Of a stretch of 9,764 nt of DNA, positions 1-6,995 are shown one piece after another. The notes under the pieces were generated by a model. The model was not told the origin of the DNA, did not search any database, and saw only the letters and a list, made by a program, of their open reading frames with translations. The stretch's first letter is position 1. Every line of letters starts with the position of its first letter. Source of the DNA: JAYGED01 sp046582565 (GTDB lineage: Bacteria > Pseudomonadota > Alphaproteobacteria > JAAXGF01); contig JAYGED010000310.1 of the NCBI GenBank assembly GCA_046582565.1, positions 1 through 9,764 of the forward strand, written 5' to 3'. The position numbers were made by a program, and so were the translations under genes.

Positions 1-1
1 G

Positions 2-910
2 ACCTGCGACACCGGTGACATCGCCAAGCCCGAGGACGGCCTGGCGGCGGTCTATCAAGCCATGACCACGGGTCTGCGCGACTACGTTGCCAAAAATCGC
101 TTTAAGGGCGTGGTGATCGGCCTCTCGGGCGGTATCGATTCGGCGCTCAGCGCGGCGGTGGCGGTGGATGCCCTTGGTCCCGACGCGGTTCACTGCGTAA
201 TGATGCCGTCGCGCTACACCTCGCAAGCCTCGCTCGACGATGCGGCGGCGTGCGCCGGCCTGCTTGGCGTGCGCCTCGACAGCATTCCTATCGAGCCCGG
301 CGTCGGCGCCTTCGATACCATGCTGGGCGATATGTTCGCCGGGCTCGCGCCCGACGTTACCGAAGAAAATATCCAGGCCCGCCTTCGCGGTCAGCTTCTC
401 ATGGCGATCAGCAACAAGCTCGGCCACATGGTGCTGACCACCGGCAACAAGTCCGAGATGTCGGTCGGCTACGCCACCCTCTACGGCGACATGTGCGGCG
501 GCTATTCGGTACTCAAGGACATTTACAAGACCGCCGTATTCGCCCTGTCGCGCTGGCGCAACCAGGAGCATCCGGCCGGCGTTCTCGGACCGGCGGGCCG
601 GGTGATCCCCGAGGCGATCATCGACAAACCGCCGAGCGCCGAATTGCGCGAAGACCAGACCGACCAGGACAGCCTGCCGCCCTATGACTCCCTCGACGAT
701 ATCCTCGAAGGGCTGATCGAGCATGAGCGCGGTATCGACGAAATTGCCGCGCGCGGCCATGACACCAAGACCGTGCGCCGCATTTCCCGCATGCTCGACC
801 TCGCCGAATACAAGCGCCGCCAGGCGCCGCCCGGGGTCAAGATCACCAGCCGCGCCTTCGGCCGCGACCGCCGCTACCCGATAACGAACCGCTTCCGCTA
901 CGGCGAATAG
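2..910 (+). CDS. nadE: Glutamine-dependent NAD+ synthetase, C-terminal part (5' end outside window)
   Basis: This enzyme performs the last step of NAD+ biosynthesis: nicotinic acid adenine dinucleotide is adenylated with ATP and amidated, with ammonia from glutamine. The reading frame is open from base 2 (ending TCDTGDIAKPEDGLAAVYQA before the internal ATG at 62), so that ATG is not the start and the gene is cut by the window edge. The visible 302 residues are the synthetase domain. It has the PP-loop SGGIDSA at bases 125-145, then PSRYTS, the TTGNKSEMSVGYATLYGD block, IDKPPSAELR-DQTDQDSLPPYD, and the typical family end SRAFGRDRRYPITNRF. The N-terminal nitrilase-type glutaminase domain is inferred from the PEDGLAAVYQAM linker typical of the long form, and is not seen. 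No damage is visible in this part. The stop lies 8 bases before the next gene. Confidence 0.96.
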   Translation, partial: TCDTGDIAKPEDGLAAVYQAMTTGLRDYVAKNRFKGVVIGLSGGIDSALSAAVAVDALGPDAVHCVMMPSRYTSQASLDDAAACAGLLGVRLDSIPIEPGVGAFDTMLGDMFAGLAPDVTEENIQARLRGQLLMAISNKLGHMVLTTGNKSEMSVGYATLYGDMCGGYSVLKDIYKTAVFALSRWRNQEHPAGVLGPAGRVIPEAIIDKPPSAELREDQTDQDSLPPYDSLDDILEGLIEHERGIDEIAARGHDTKTVRRISRMLDLAEYKRRQAPPGVKITSRAFGRDRRYPITNRFRYGE

Positions 911-918
911 GCCCGGAT

Positions 919-2046
919 TTGCACAGCAGCGCGGCGCCTCACCATCAAAGCCTGCAGGCGTTTTTTGACAGCCCTGAAGCCATGGGCGCAGGCTACAAAC
1001 TCAGCGCATCCGCGGCGGAACCCATGGGCCTGGAAGAACTCCTCGCCATGGAGCCCGGCGCATCCGATATGTTGACGAAATTTGCTCTTGATTACCCAAG
1101 ACGATACGGGCCGGACGAGCTTCGTGAAAAAATTGCCGCCAAATATGAGGGGATCGATACAGACAGCGCCTTGATTACCAGCGGCGTCGACGAGGGCCTG
1201 GGTTTGCTTTTTGTCAGTCTGGTCGAACCGGGAGATCGGGTTGTAATCCTGACCCCCTGTTACACGCCGCATTTGGACTTGCCGCGATGGCGGGGCGCCA
1301 CGGTTGTTCCCTGGTCGGCACGAGAAGAAAATGACTGGATTCCCGGTCTCGATGAACTTCGGAGTCTGTTGCGCGATCGGACCAAATTAGTGGTCGCCAC
1401 ATTCCCGCAAAACCCGACCGGCTTCATGCCGGACGACGACTATATGGCCGAGTTCATAAACATACTCCGTGACAGCGGCGCGCTTCTGCTGTCTGACGAA
1501 ATCTATGCCGGGCTGCCGATTGATGGCGCGCCGTTACCCAATCTCGCCTGCCGCCACGAAAGAGCAATATCCTTGCACGGATTGTCGAAAACCTGCGGCC
1601 TGCCCGGTCTGCGGGTCGGCTGGTTGGTGACCCGTGACCAGGCCGCCATGAACGCGATCAAGGAATCGAAAAACCTCTTCAACGCCTATCTGCCGGCGCC
1701 AATTGAATTTCTGACCGGCTTAGCTTTGCGCCATGAGCAAGAGTTGAAGAGCCGAAACAGCGACATTTTCGCAACCAGCCTCAAGGCCGCCAATTCGTTC
1801 TTCAAACGCCACGACAACCTGTTCGCATGGAGCCCGCCCGAAGCCGGGGTGCTGAGCTTTCCCCGCTGGCTGGGCCCCGGCGGCACAAAGGAATTGAGTG
1901 ACCGGTTGATCGAGGAGGTATCAATCGCGCTTGCCCCGAGCCTTTGTTTCGATGCGGGCGACAACCATTTCCGCGTCGGCCTGTGCCGGAGATCATTCCC
2001 TGAAGCCCTGGAACGCCTCGACGATTTCTGCACCACGAAATTATGA
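919..2046 (+). CDS. Class I/II PLP-dependent aminotransferase, substrate unknown
   Basis: This is a fold-type I PLP enzyme of the Aminotran_1_2 family, 375 aa. Visible landmarks, in order, are PQNPTG (Asn165), LLSDEIY (Asp193 and Tyr196, cofactor ring contacts), SLHGLSKTCG with the Schiff-base Lys224, the phosphate-binding Arg232 in LRVGW, and Arg352 in HFRVGLCR for the substrate carboxylate. All catalytic residues are present, so the protein should be active. The start is TTG at 919, the first start codon in the open frame. The first ATG (982) would remove the N-terminal LQAFF...GYKLS segment, which looks like the substrate-lid region, so TTG is preferred although no clear Shine-Dalgarno is seen. 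It follows nadE by 8 bases and overlaps the next gene by ATGA. The motifs do not fix a substrate. Parts of the gene have lower GC than its neighbours (31 of 60 at 1081-1140). Confidence 0.9.
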   Translation: MHSSAAPHHQSLQAFFDSPEAMGAGYKLSASAAEPMGLEELLAMEPGASDMLTKFALDYPRRYGPDELREKIAAKYEGIDTDSALITSGVDEGLGLLFVSLVEPGDRVVILTPCYTPHLDLPRWRGATVVPWSAREENDWIPGLDELRSLLRDRTKLVVATFPQNPTGFMPDDDYMAEFINILRDSGALLLSDEIYAGLPIDGAPLPNLACRHERAISLHGLSKTCGLPGLRVGWLVTRDQAAMNAIKESKNLFNAYLPAPIEFLTGLALRHEQELKSRNSDIFATSLKAANSFFKRHDNLFAWSPPEAGVLSFPRWLGPGGTKELSDRLIEEVSIALAPSLCFDAGDNHFRVGLCRRSFPEALERLDDFCTTKL

Positions 2047-3074
2047 GCCCAAGACCGCAGGCCGCATTCTCCTTCTGCATAGGTTTCCTGTTAATTGCTT
2101 TGTGGGGGCAAAACGGCGCCTGGGCTGGACCCACCGACTGCATTAAGGCCGTCGCTGGCGCCGAGCGGCTGGCGAGCGGCATCGCCACGGCAGTGCTGGA
2201 AGATACGCTGTTCATAGAGCGCTGCGAGGGCGGGTGGTTTCGTCTCACCGTGTCTGATGGCGAATTTCTACTCACGGAAACGAACATGGCCCAGCCGGCG
2301 CGGTCCGCCGACATGCTGCCCGACGGCGAGGTGACGGGCGGCGATGGATGGGTATCCAAGGCCTGGCTGAGTGGGCCGGCCGGCCGCTATGGCCACGGTA
2401 TATTGGGCGACGCCATCGAAGCATCCGCCATACATGTGGTCATGCGTGACGGCTCATCACATGATCTTCCACTCATGGGAAAGGCTGTTTTCGAGGACCT
2501 GCGTGTGCGCCTCGTCGACCTCAACGGCGACAATAAGGAAGAGCTGATCGTCATTCGCAGCGATGCTCAATCCGGCGCTGCCCTGGCCGCCTATCGGGTG
2601 AGCAATACGGGGATCGAACAGCTCGCCGCCGGCCCGCCCATCGGCCAGCCCTACCGCTGGCTCAACCCCGCCGGGGCCGCCGATTTCGACGGCGACGGCG
2701 CCATCGAGATCGCTTATGTGGAGACGCCGCATATCGGCGGCATCCTCCGCGTCTACGAACTGGACGGGGCGGAATTGATTCTCGAACAGTCCGTAGCCGG
2801 CTTTTCCAATCACGCCATCGGCAGCCGCGTGCTCGATATGTCGGCGGTGATCGATTGGAACGGTGACGGCATCCCGGACCTCGCCCTGCCCGATGATTCC
2901 CGGCGCCGGATGAAGATCATATCGCTGGCCCATGGCGAGTTTGAACTGCTCGCAACCATCCCCCATCCGGCGTCGATCTCAACGGCGATCATGGCGTCCG
3001 ATCTCGACGGCGACGGCGCCCCCGAACTGATCTACGGATTGAGCGACGGATCGCTCATTGTCACCAGACCATGA
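2043..3074 (+). CDS. Secreted protein with four FG-GAP/VCBS-type calcium-loop repeats
   Basis: A 343-aa exported protein of unknown role. Residues 1-28 form a signal peptide: a short basic start, hydrophobic FCIGFLLIALWG, and a likely signal peptidase I site after GAWA. There is no lipobox. Cys33 and Cys61 remain in the mature chain and could form a disulfide. The C-terminal half has four regularly spaced aspartate-rich loops: DLNGDNKEE (159-167), DFDGDGAIE (214-222), DWNGDGIPD (271-279) and DLDGDGAPE (320-328). They are 49 to 57 residues apart, each followed by a hydrophobic beta strand. This is the calcium-binding pattern of FG-GAP/VCBS beta-propeller blades. Four copies suggest an incomplete propeller, or that the N-terminal half supplies the other blades. 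The ATG overlaps the aminotransferase stop, with no evident ribosome site, so translation is probably coupled. The fold assignment is inference from the motif; the function is unknown. Confidence 0.85.
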   Translation: MSPRPQAAFSFCIGFLLIALWGQNGAWAGPTDCIKAVAGAERLASGIATAVLEDTLFIERCEGGWFRLTVSDGEFLLTETNMAQPARSADMLPDGEVTGGDGWVSKAWLSGPAGRYGHGILGDAIEASAIHVVMRDGSSHDLPLMGKAVFEDLRVRLVDLNGDNKEELIVIRSDAQSGAALAAYRVSNTGIEQLAAGPPIGQPYRWLNPAGAADFDGDGAIEIAYVETPHIGGILRVYELDGAELILEQSVAGFSNHAIGSRVLDMSAVIDWNGDGIPDLALPDDSRRRMKIISLAHGEFELLATIPHPASISTAIMASDLDGDGAPELIYGLSDGSLIVTRP

Positions 3075-3135
3075 TTGGCCTCTAACCTAGGCATTGGACC
3101 CCAATCGCGGTTTCTGATACCTCTTAGCGCCCGCG

Positions 3136-3154
3136 AACCGGACTGCAGCCGGTT
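3136..3154 (+). other. Small inverted repeat in the cysS leader region
   Basis: AACCGG (3136-3141) and CCGGTT (3149-3154) are perfect inverted arms around a 7-base loop, which itself contains the palindrome CTGCAG. It lies in the only sizeable non-coding gap of the left half, between the repeat-protein stop (3074) and the cysS start. No T-run follows, so an intrinsic terminator is poorly supported. A TATAGT hexamer overlaps its right edge at 3154-3159 and could be a -10 element, which would make this an operator-like site. No convincing -35 is found 16-18 bases upstream. A second weak inverted repeat, ATTGG/CCAAT, is at 3093-3105. Confidence 0.3.
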
Positions 3155-3190
3155 ATAGTCGTAAATTCATGTTTGAGAAGAGCTTATATC

Positions 3191-4573
3191 GTGTCCCTCG
3201 TCCTCTATGACACCAAGGCGCGTGCGAAACGCGACTTTATCCCGAACGACCCCGAGCGCGTCGGCATGTATGTCTGCGGGCCGACGGTCTATGACCGCGC
3301 CCATATCGGCAATGCCCGTCCGATCATCGTGTTCGATGTGCTCTACCGGCTACTGCGCCATCTCTACGGTGCGGAGCATGTCACCTATGTGCGCAACATC
3401 ACCGACATCGACGACAAGATCAACGCGGCGGCGGCGGCCAATGGCGAGCCCATCGAGGTGCTGACCAGGCGCACCACGGAAATATTCCACGCCGACATGG
3501 ACGCCCTCGGCGCCATCCCCCCCGACGAGGAACCCCGCGCCACCGAGCATGTCCCCGGCATGATCGCCATGACCGAGACCCTGATCGAACGCGGCCACGC
3601 CTATGAGAAGGAAAGCCATGTGCTGTTCGACGTGTCGTCCATGGAAGGCTACGGCGCCCTGTCGCGGCGCAACCTGAAGGAAATGATCGCCGGCGCCCGG
3701 GTCGAGGTGGCGCCCTACAAGAAGAACCCGGCGGATTTCGTGCTGTGGAAACCGTCGACCCCGGAGCTGCCCGGCTGGGACAGTCCCTGGGGCCGGGGCC
3801 GGCCGGGCTGGCATCTCGAATGCTCGGTGATGAGCGAGAAGTTTCTCGGCCTGCCCGTGGACATCCACGGCGGCGGCCAGGACCTGATCTTCCCCCACCA
3901 TGAGAACGAGCGCGCCCAAAGCCTCTGCGCCCACGGTAGGGAGGTCTTCGCCAACTACTGGGTGCATAACGGCTTCGTCAACATGGGCGAGAAGATGTCG
4001 AAGTCGCTCGGCAACATCCTCACCGTCGATGATGTGCTGAAAGAGGCCGGCGGCAAGGGCGAGGTGGCGCGCCTGTTGATGCTGTCCACCCACTACCGCA
4101 AACCGCTCGACTGGTCCTCGGCGGGCCTGCGCGAGGCGCGCGCCAATATGGACAGACTCTATACGGCGCTGATTGGCCTGCAAGACATCGAGGCCGACGG
4201 CGAAGCCCTGCCTGATGATGTGCTGTCGGCGCTCAACGACGACATCAACACGCCCAAGGCCATCGCATCGCTCTACGCCCTCGCCACCGCCGCCAACAAG
4301 GCGAGCGAGCCGGCCGAGAAGGCGCGGATCAAGGGCGCCCTTCTGTCCGGCGGCGCAAGTCTCGGATTGCTGAGCCATGGTCCCGCCGCCTGGTTCAAGG
4401 GCGACGCGGTTGCAGATGATAAAGCGGGCATAGGCGAGCTGATCACGGCCCGCGAGGCGGCGCGCTCATCGCGCGACTTCGCCGCCGCCGATCGCATTCG
4501 TAATGAACTGGTTGAACAAGGGATCGTCCTGGAAGACAGGCCCGACGGGACCACTGATTGGAAGCGCGTCTGA
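3191..4573 (+). CDS. cysS: Cysteinyl-tRNA synthetase
   Basis: Class I aminoacyl-tRNA synthetase that charges tRNA-Cys with cysteine in the cytoplasm. It carries the HIGH-type signature as HIGN at residues 38-41, in CGPTVYDRAHIGNARP, and KMSKS at 268-272. The conserved zinc ligand Cys29 sits in MYVCGPTVY. The later zinc ligands lie in LECSVMS (Cys) and FPHHENERAQS (His and Glu). The C-terminal helical tRNA-binding region ends DFAAADRIRNELVEQGIVLEDRPDGTTDW, typical of the family. GTG at 3191 is chosen as the start because it gives SLVLYDT, the usual N-terminus, and 460 aa, close to the E. coli length. A purine-rich GAGAAG lies 10 bases upstream. An upstream in-frame TTG at 3173 would add six atypical residues and bury that site. 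The stop overlaps the cimA start (TGATG), so the genes form an operon. Confidence 0.97.
   Translation: MSLVLYDTKARAKRDFIPNDPERVGMYVCGPTVYDRAHIGNARPIIVFDVLYRLLRHLYGAEHVTYVRNITDIDDKINAAAAANGEPIEVLTRRTTEIFHADMDALGAIPPDEEPRATEHVPGMIAMTETLIERGHAYEKESHVLFDVSSMEGYGALSRRNLKEMIAGARVEVAPYKKNPADFVLWKPSTPELPGWDSPWGRGRPGWHLECSVMSEKFLGLPVDIHGGGQDLIFPHHENERAQSLCAHGREVFANYWVHNGFVNMGEKMSKSLGNILTVDDVLKEAGGKGEVARLLMLSTHYRKPLDWSSAGLREARANMDRLYTALIGLQDIEADGEALPDDVLSALNDDINTPKAIASLYALATAANKASEPAEKARIKGALLSGGASLGLLSHGPAAWFKGDAVADDKAGIGELITAREAARSSRDFAAADRIRNELVEQGIVLEDRPDGTTDWKRV
4560..4564 (+). promoter_or_regulatory. Shine-Dalgarno site for cimA inside the cysS 3' end
   Basis: GGAAG lies 8 bases upstream of ATG 4573, within the last codons of cysS. 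It supports ATG 4573 over the in-frame TTG at 4558, which would add five residues not expected in this family. With the TGATG stop/start overlap it makes reinitiation or coupling with cysS translation likely. Confidence 0.6.
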
Positions 4574-6165
4574 TGGCCAATAAACGCCTCTATCTGTTCG
4601 ACACCACGCTGCGCGACGGCGCCCAGACCCAGGGGGTCGATTTCAGCGTTGCCGACAAGATCATCATCGCCGAGGAGCTCGACCGGCTGGGCATCGACTA
4701 TGTGGAAGGCGGCTGGCCCGGCGCCAATCCGACCGACGATGCCTTCTTCGCCGATGCGCCCAAGCTCGCCCGCGCCCGGTTCACCGCCTTCGGCATGACC
4801 CGACGGCCGGGGCGAAGTGCGGCCAACGATCCGGGCCTGCGTGTCGTCATCAACAGCGTCGCCGACGTCGTCTGTCTGGTCGGCAAGTCGTCGGCGTTTC
4901 ATGTGGTCGAGGTGCTCGGCATCGGCAAGGATGAAAACCTCTCCATGATCCGCGACAGCATGGCGGAAATTGTCGCCGCCGGCAAAGAAGCGATTTTTGA
5001 CGCCGAGCATTTCTTCGACGGCTATAAGAGCGATGCCGATTACGCCCTGGCCTGCGTGCAGGCGGCGCTCGATGGGGGGGCGCGCTGGGTGGCGCTGTGC
5101 GACACCAACGGCGGCTCCCTGCCCGATGAGATTGAGACCATCGTCGGTGTCGTTCTCGGCCATGCGCCCGGCGACCATATCGGCATCCATTGCCACGACG
5201 ATACCGGCAACGCGGTGGCCAACAGCCTGGCCGCGGTGCGCGCCGGCGTGGGCATGGTGCAGGGCGCCATCAACGGCCTCGGCGAGCGTTGCGGCAATGC
5301 CAATCTGATCAGCCTGATCCCGACCCTGGTCGCCAAGATGGGCTATGAGACCGGGGTCAGCAGAGAAGACCTGCACCATCTCACCCATTGCTCGCATCTG
5401 CTGGACGAACTGCTCAACCGCAGCCCCGACCGGAGCGCCCCCTATGTGGGCGCCTCCGCCTTCGCCCACAAGGGTGGCCTCCATGTCTCGGCGGTCGCCA
5501 AGAACCCCAGCTCCTACGAACATATCGAACCGGAGCTAGTCGGCAATCAACGTCATATTGTGGTGTCGGATCAATCGGGACGCGCCAATCTGCTGTTCCG
5601 CCTCAAGGAGGCCGGCTTCGAGATTGCCGACGATCACCCCAGGCTCGGCGACTTGGTCGAGGAGGTGAAGGCGCGGGAATATGACGGATACTCTTATGAC
5701 GGGGCCGAGGCGAGTTTCGAGCTGATGGTTCGCCGCATGCTCGGTGAGGTGCCCGATTTCTTCAAGGTCGACGGCTATCGGGTCACCGTGGAACGGCGCT
5801 ACAACGCGCTCGGCAAGCTGATCGCCCTGGCCGAAGCAACGGTCAGGCTGGCCATCGACGATCAACAGCTGATGTCGGTGGCCGAAGGCAACGGCCCGGT
5901 CGACGCCCTCAACGCGGCACTCATGAAAGACCTCGGCAAGTTTTCAGCCCGGCTCGAAGATCTGCGGCTGGTCGATTACAAGGTGCGTATTCTGGCTTCC
6001 AACAAAGGCACCGGCGCGGTCACCCGGGTGATGATCGAAAGCGCCGACGGCGACGGCGGCCACTGGGGTACGGTCGGCGTTTCACAAAACATTATCGACG
6101 CCTCGTTCCAGGCCCTGCACGACAGCATCATCTACAAGCTGCTGCGCTCCGGCGCCACAGCCTGA
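4573..6165 (+). CDS. cimA: (R)-citramalate synthase
   Basis: A 530-aa enzyme of the DRE-TIM metallolyase (isopropylmalate/homocitrate synthase) family. It condenses pyruvate with acetyl-CoA to citramalate, the first step of the threonine-independent route to 2-oxobutyrate and isoleucine. The barrel starts with LFDTTLRDGAQTQG (Arg14 and Asp15 of the DRE motif). The metal-binding HCHDDTGNA is at 206-214, NGLGERCGNANL at 234-245, and HKGGLHVSAV at 299-308. Residues from about 395 to 525 form the LeuA-type dimerisation/regulatory domain, where end-product control would act. The GAQTQGVDFSVADK and VEGGWPGANPTDDAFF blocks fit the citramalate synthase branch rather than LeuA, which usually has a different metal-site region. 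The start is ATG 4573, sharing one base with the cysS stop. A run of seven G at 5074-5080 is in frame. The assignment against 2-isopropylmalate synthase is strong by wording but was not tested by phylogeny. Confidence 0.93.
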   Translation: MANKRLYLFDTTLRDGAQTQGVDFSVADKIIIAEELDRLGIDYVEGGWPGANPTDDAFFADAPKLARARFTAFGMTRRPGRSAANDPGLRVVINSVADVVCLVGKSSAFHVVEVLGIGKDENLSMIRDSMAEIVAAGKEAIFDAEHFFDGYKSDADYALACVQAALDGGARWVALCDTNGGSLPDEIETIVGVVLGHAPGDHIGIHCHDDTGNAVANSLAAVRAGVGMVQGAINGLGERCGNANLISLIPTLVAKMGYETGVSREDLHHLTHCSHLLDELLNRSPDRSAPYVGASAFAHKGGLHVSAVAKNPSSYEHIEPELVGNQRHIVVSDQSGRANLLFRLKEAGFEIADDHPRLGDLVEEVKAREYDGYSYDGAEASFELMVRRMLGEVPDFFKVDGYRVTVERRYNALGKLIALAEATVRLAIDDQQLMSVAEGNGPVDALNAALMKDLGKFSARLEDLRLVDYKVRILASNKGTGAVTRVMIESADGDGGHWGTVGVSQNIIDASFQALHDSIIYKLLRSGATA

Positions 6166-6170
6166 TTCTA

Positions 6171-6944
6171 ATGGCGGGAACCGACCGCAGCCGGGACGCC
6201 GCCGCTCTTGGGGGGCCTACGATCATTCTGGTGCGCCCGCAACTGGGTGAGAACATCGGTACGGCGGCGCGCGCCATGCAGAACTTCGGTCTGACCGACC
6301 TGCGCCTGGTGAGCCCGCGTGACGGCTGGCCCAACGTCAAGGCGGTGAATGCCGCCAGCCGCGCGACTGAGGTGCTCGACGCCGTGCGCCTTTACGACAG
6401 CACCGCCGAAGCGGTGGCCGACTTACAGCATGTATACGCCACCACGGCGCGCAGCCGCTTCATGCTCAAGCCGGTTGCAACGCCGCGTAATGCGGCCAAT
6501 GACATGCGCAGCTGGATGGCGGCCGGCGAGCCCTGCGGCGTGCTGTTCGGGCCCGAACGCATGGGTCTGCATAATGACGATGTGGCCCTGGCCGACGCGG
6601 TGCTTTCCGTGCCCCTCAACCCGGCCTTCGCATCCCTCAATCTCGCCCAGGCGGTTTTGCTGGTCGGCTATGAATGGTTTCAGGCCGATGTGCCACCGAC
6701 CGATGAAGACATCCTGGAGCCCAACCGAACCCCGCCGGCGACGCGCGAAAAACTGGAGAATTTCTTCGGCCATCTGGAACGCGAACTCGACGCCTGCGGT
6801 TTCCTCTATCCGCCGGAGAAACGCCCCAATATGGTGCGCAATATCCGCAACCTGTTTCTGCGCGCCAAGCTCCACGAACAGGAAGTCAGCACCCTGCACG
6901 GCATCGTATCGGAACTGGTAAAGGGCCACGAGAAAGACCGCTAG
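6171..6944 (+). CDS. trmJ: TrmJ-type SPOUT tRNA 2'-O-methyltransferase
   Basis: A 257-aa SpoU/TrmH-family methyltransferase. TrmJ methylates the ribose of tRNA position 32 (C or U) using SAM. The three SPOUT motifs are all present: ENIGTAARAM (27-36, with Asn28 and Arg34), GVLFGPERMGL (123-133) and VPLNPAFASLNLAQAV (147-162). Together they form the trefoil-knot SAM site. The C-terminal helical extension, with LENFFGHLERELDACGFLYPPEKR and RNIRNLFLRAKLHEQEVSTLHGI, is typical of the TrmJ branch and argues against TrmH or RlmB. The start ATG is 5 bases after the cimA stop, with no clear Shine-Dalgarno, so it is probably the third gene of a cysS-cimA-trmJ operon. Its stop codon TAG lies inside the first unit of a 24-bp tandem repeat. 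The target position is inferred from the family. Confidence 0.92.
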   Translation: MAGTDRSRDAAALGGPTIILVRPQLGENIGTAARAMQNFGLTDLRLVSPRDGWPNVKAVNAASRATEVLDAVRLYDSTAEAVADLQHVYATTARSRFMLKPVATPRNAANDMRSWMAAGEPCGVLFGPERMGLHNDDVALADAVLSVPLNPAFASLNLAQAVLLVGYEWFQADVPPTDEDILEPNRTPPATREKLENFFGHLERELDACGFLYPPEKRPNMVRNIRNLFLRAKLHEQEVSTLHGIVSELVKGHEKDR

Positions 6945-6995
6945 CGGCCCAATGGCCTAGCGGGCTAGCGGCCCAATGTCCTAGCGGGCTAGCGG
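6941..6995. repeat. 24-bp tandem duplication filling the convergent trmJ/antiporter junction
   Basis: Two adjacent 24-base units, 6941-6964 and 6965-6988, differ only at unit position 15 (G6955 versus T6979). A partial third copy, CTAGCGG, is at 6989-6995. Each unit starts CTAGCGGCCCAATG and ends CTAGCGGG, so CTAG occurs five times in 52 bases. The TAG stop of trmJ (6942-6944) and the stop of the antiporter (reverse strand, 6989-6991) both lie in this array, and because the unit is a multiple of three, a change in copy number would leave both genes with a stop. Small GC hairpins can form: GGCC-CAAT-GGCC at 6946-6957, and GGGC/GCCC at 6962-6974. No T-run follows on either strand, so a bidirectional terminator is possible but weak. 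Confidence 0.9.

Noticed and set aside
62..910. A short stand-alone ammonia-dependent NAD synthetase starting at ATG 62
   Set aside because: The frame is open through the left window edge and encodes the KPEDGLAAVYQAM linker typical of the long, glutamine-dependent enzyme, so the ATG is internal.
3075..3190. Possible riboswitch, T-box or terminator before cysS
   Set aside because: The gap is only 116 bases. It holds two short inverted repeats but no T-run, no long conserved-looking stem and no specifier or anti-terminator arrangement; T-boxes are also not expected in alphaproteobacteria.
3350..5523. Long open frames on the minus strand opposite cysS and cimA (342 and 416 codons, overlapping)
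   Set aside because: They lie antisense to two well-recognised enzymes. Their translations are rich in Ala, Gly, Val, His and Asp without any recognisable domain, as expected from high-GC codon bias on the opposite strand.
6941..6995. CRISPR array or integron attachment site at the tandem repeat
   Set aside because: The units are directly adjacent without spacers, and there are no cas genes, integrase or core-site motifs nearby.
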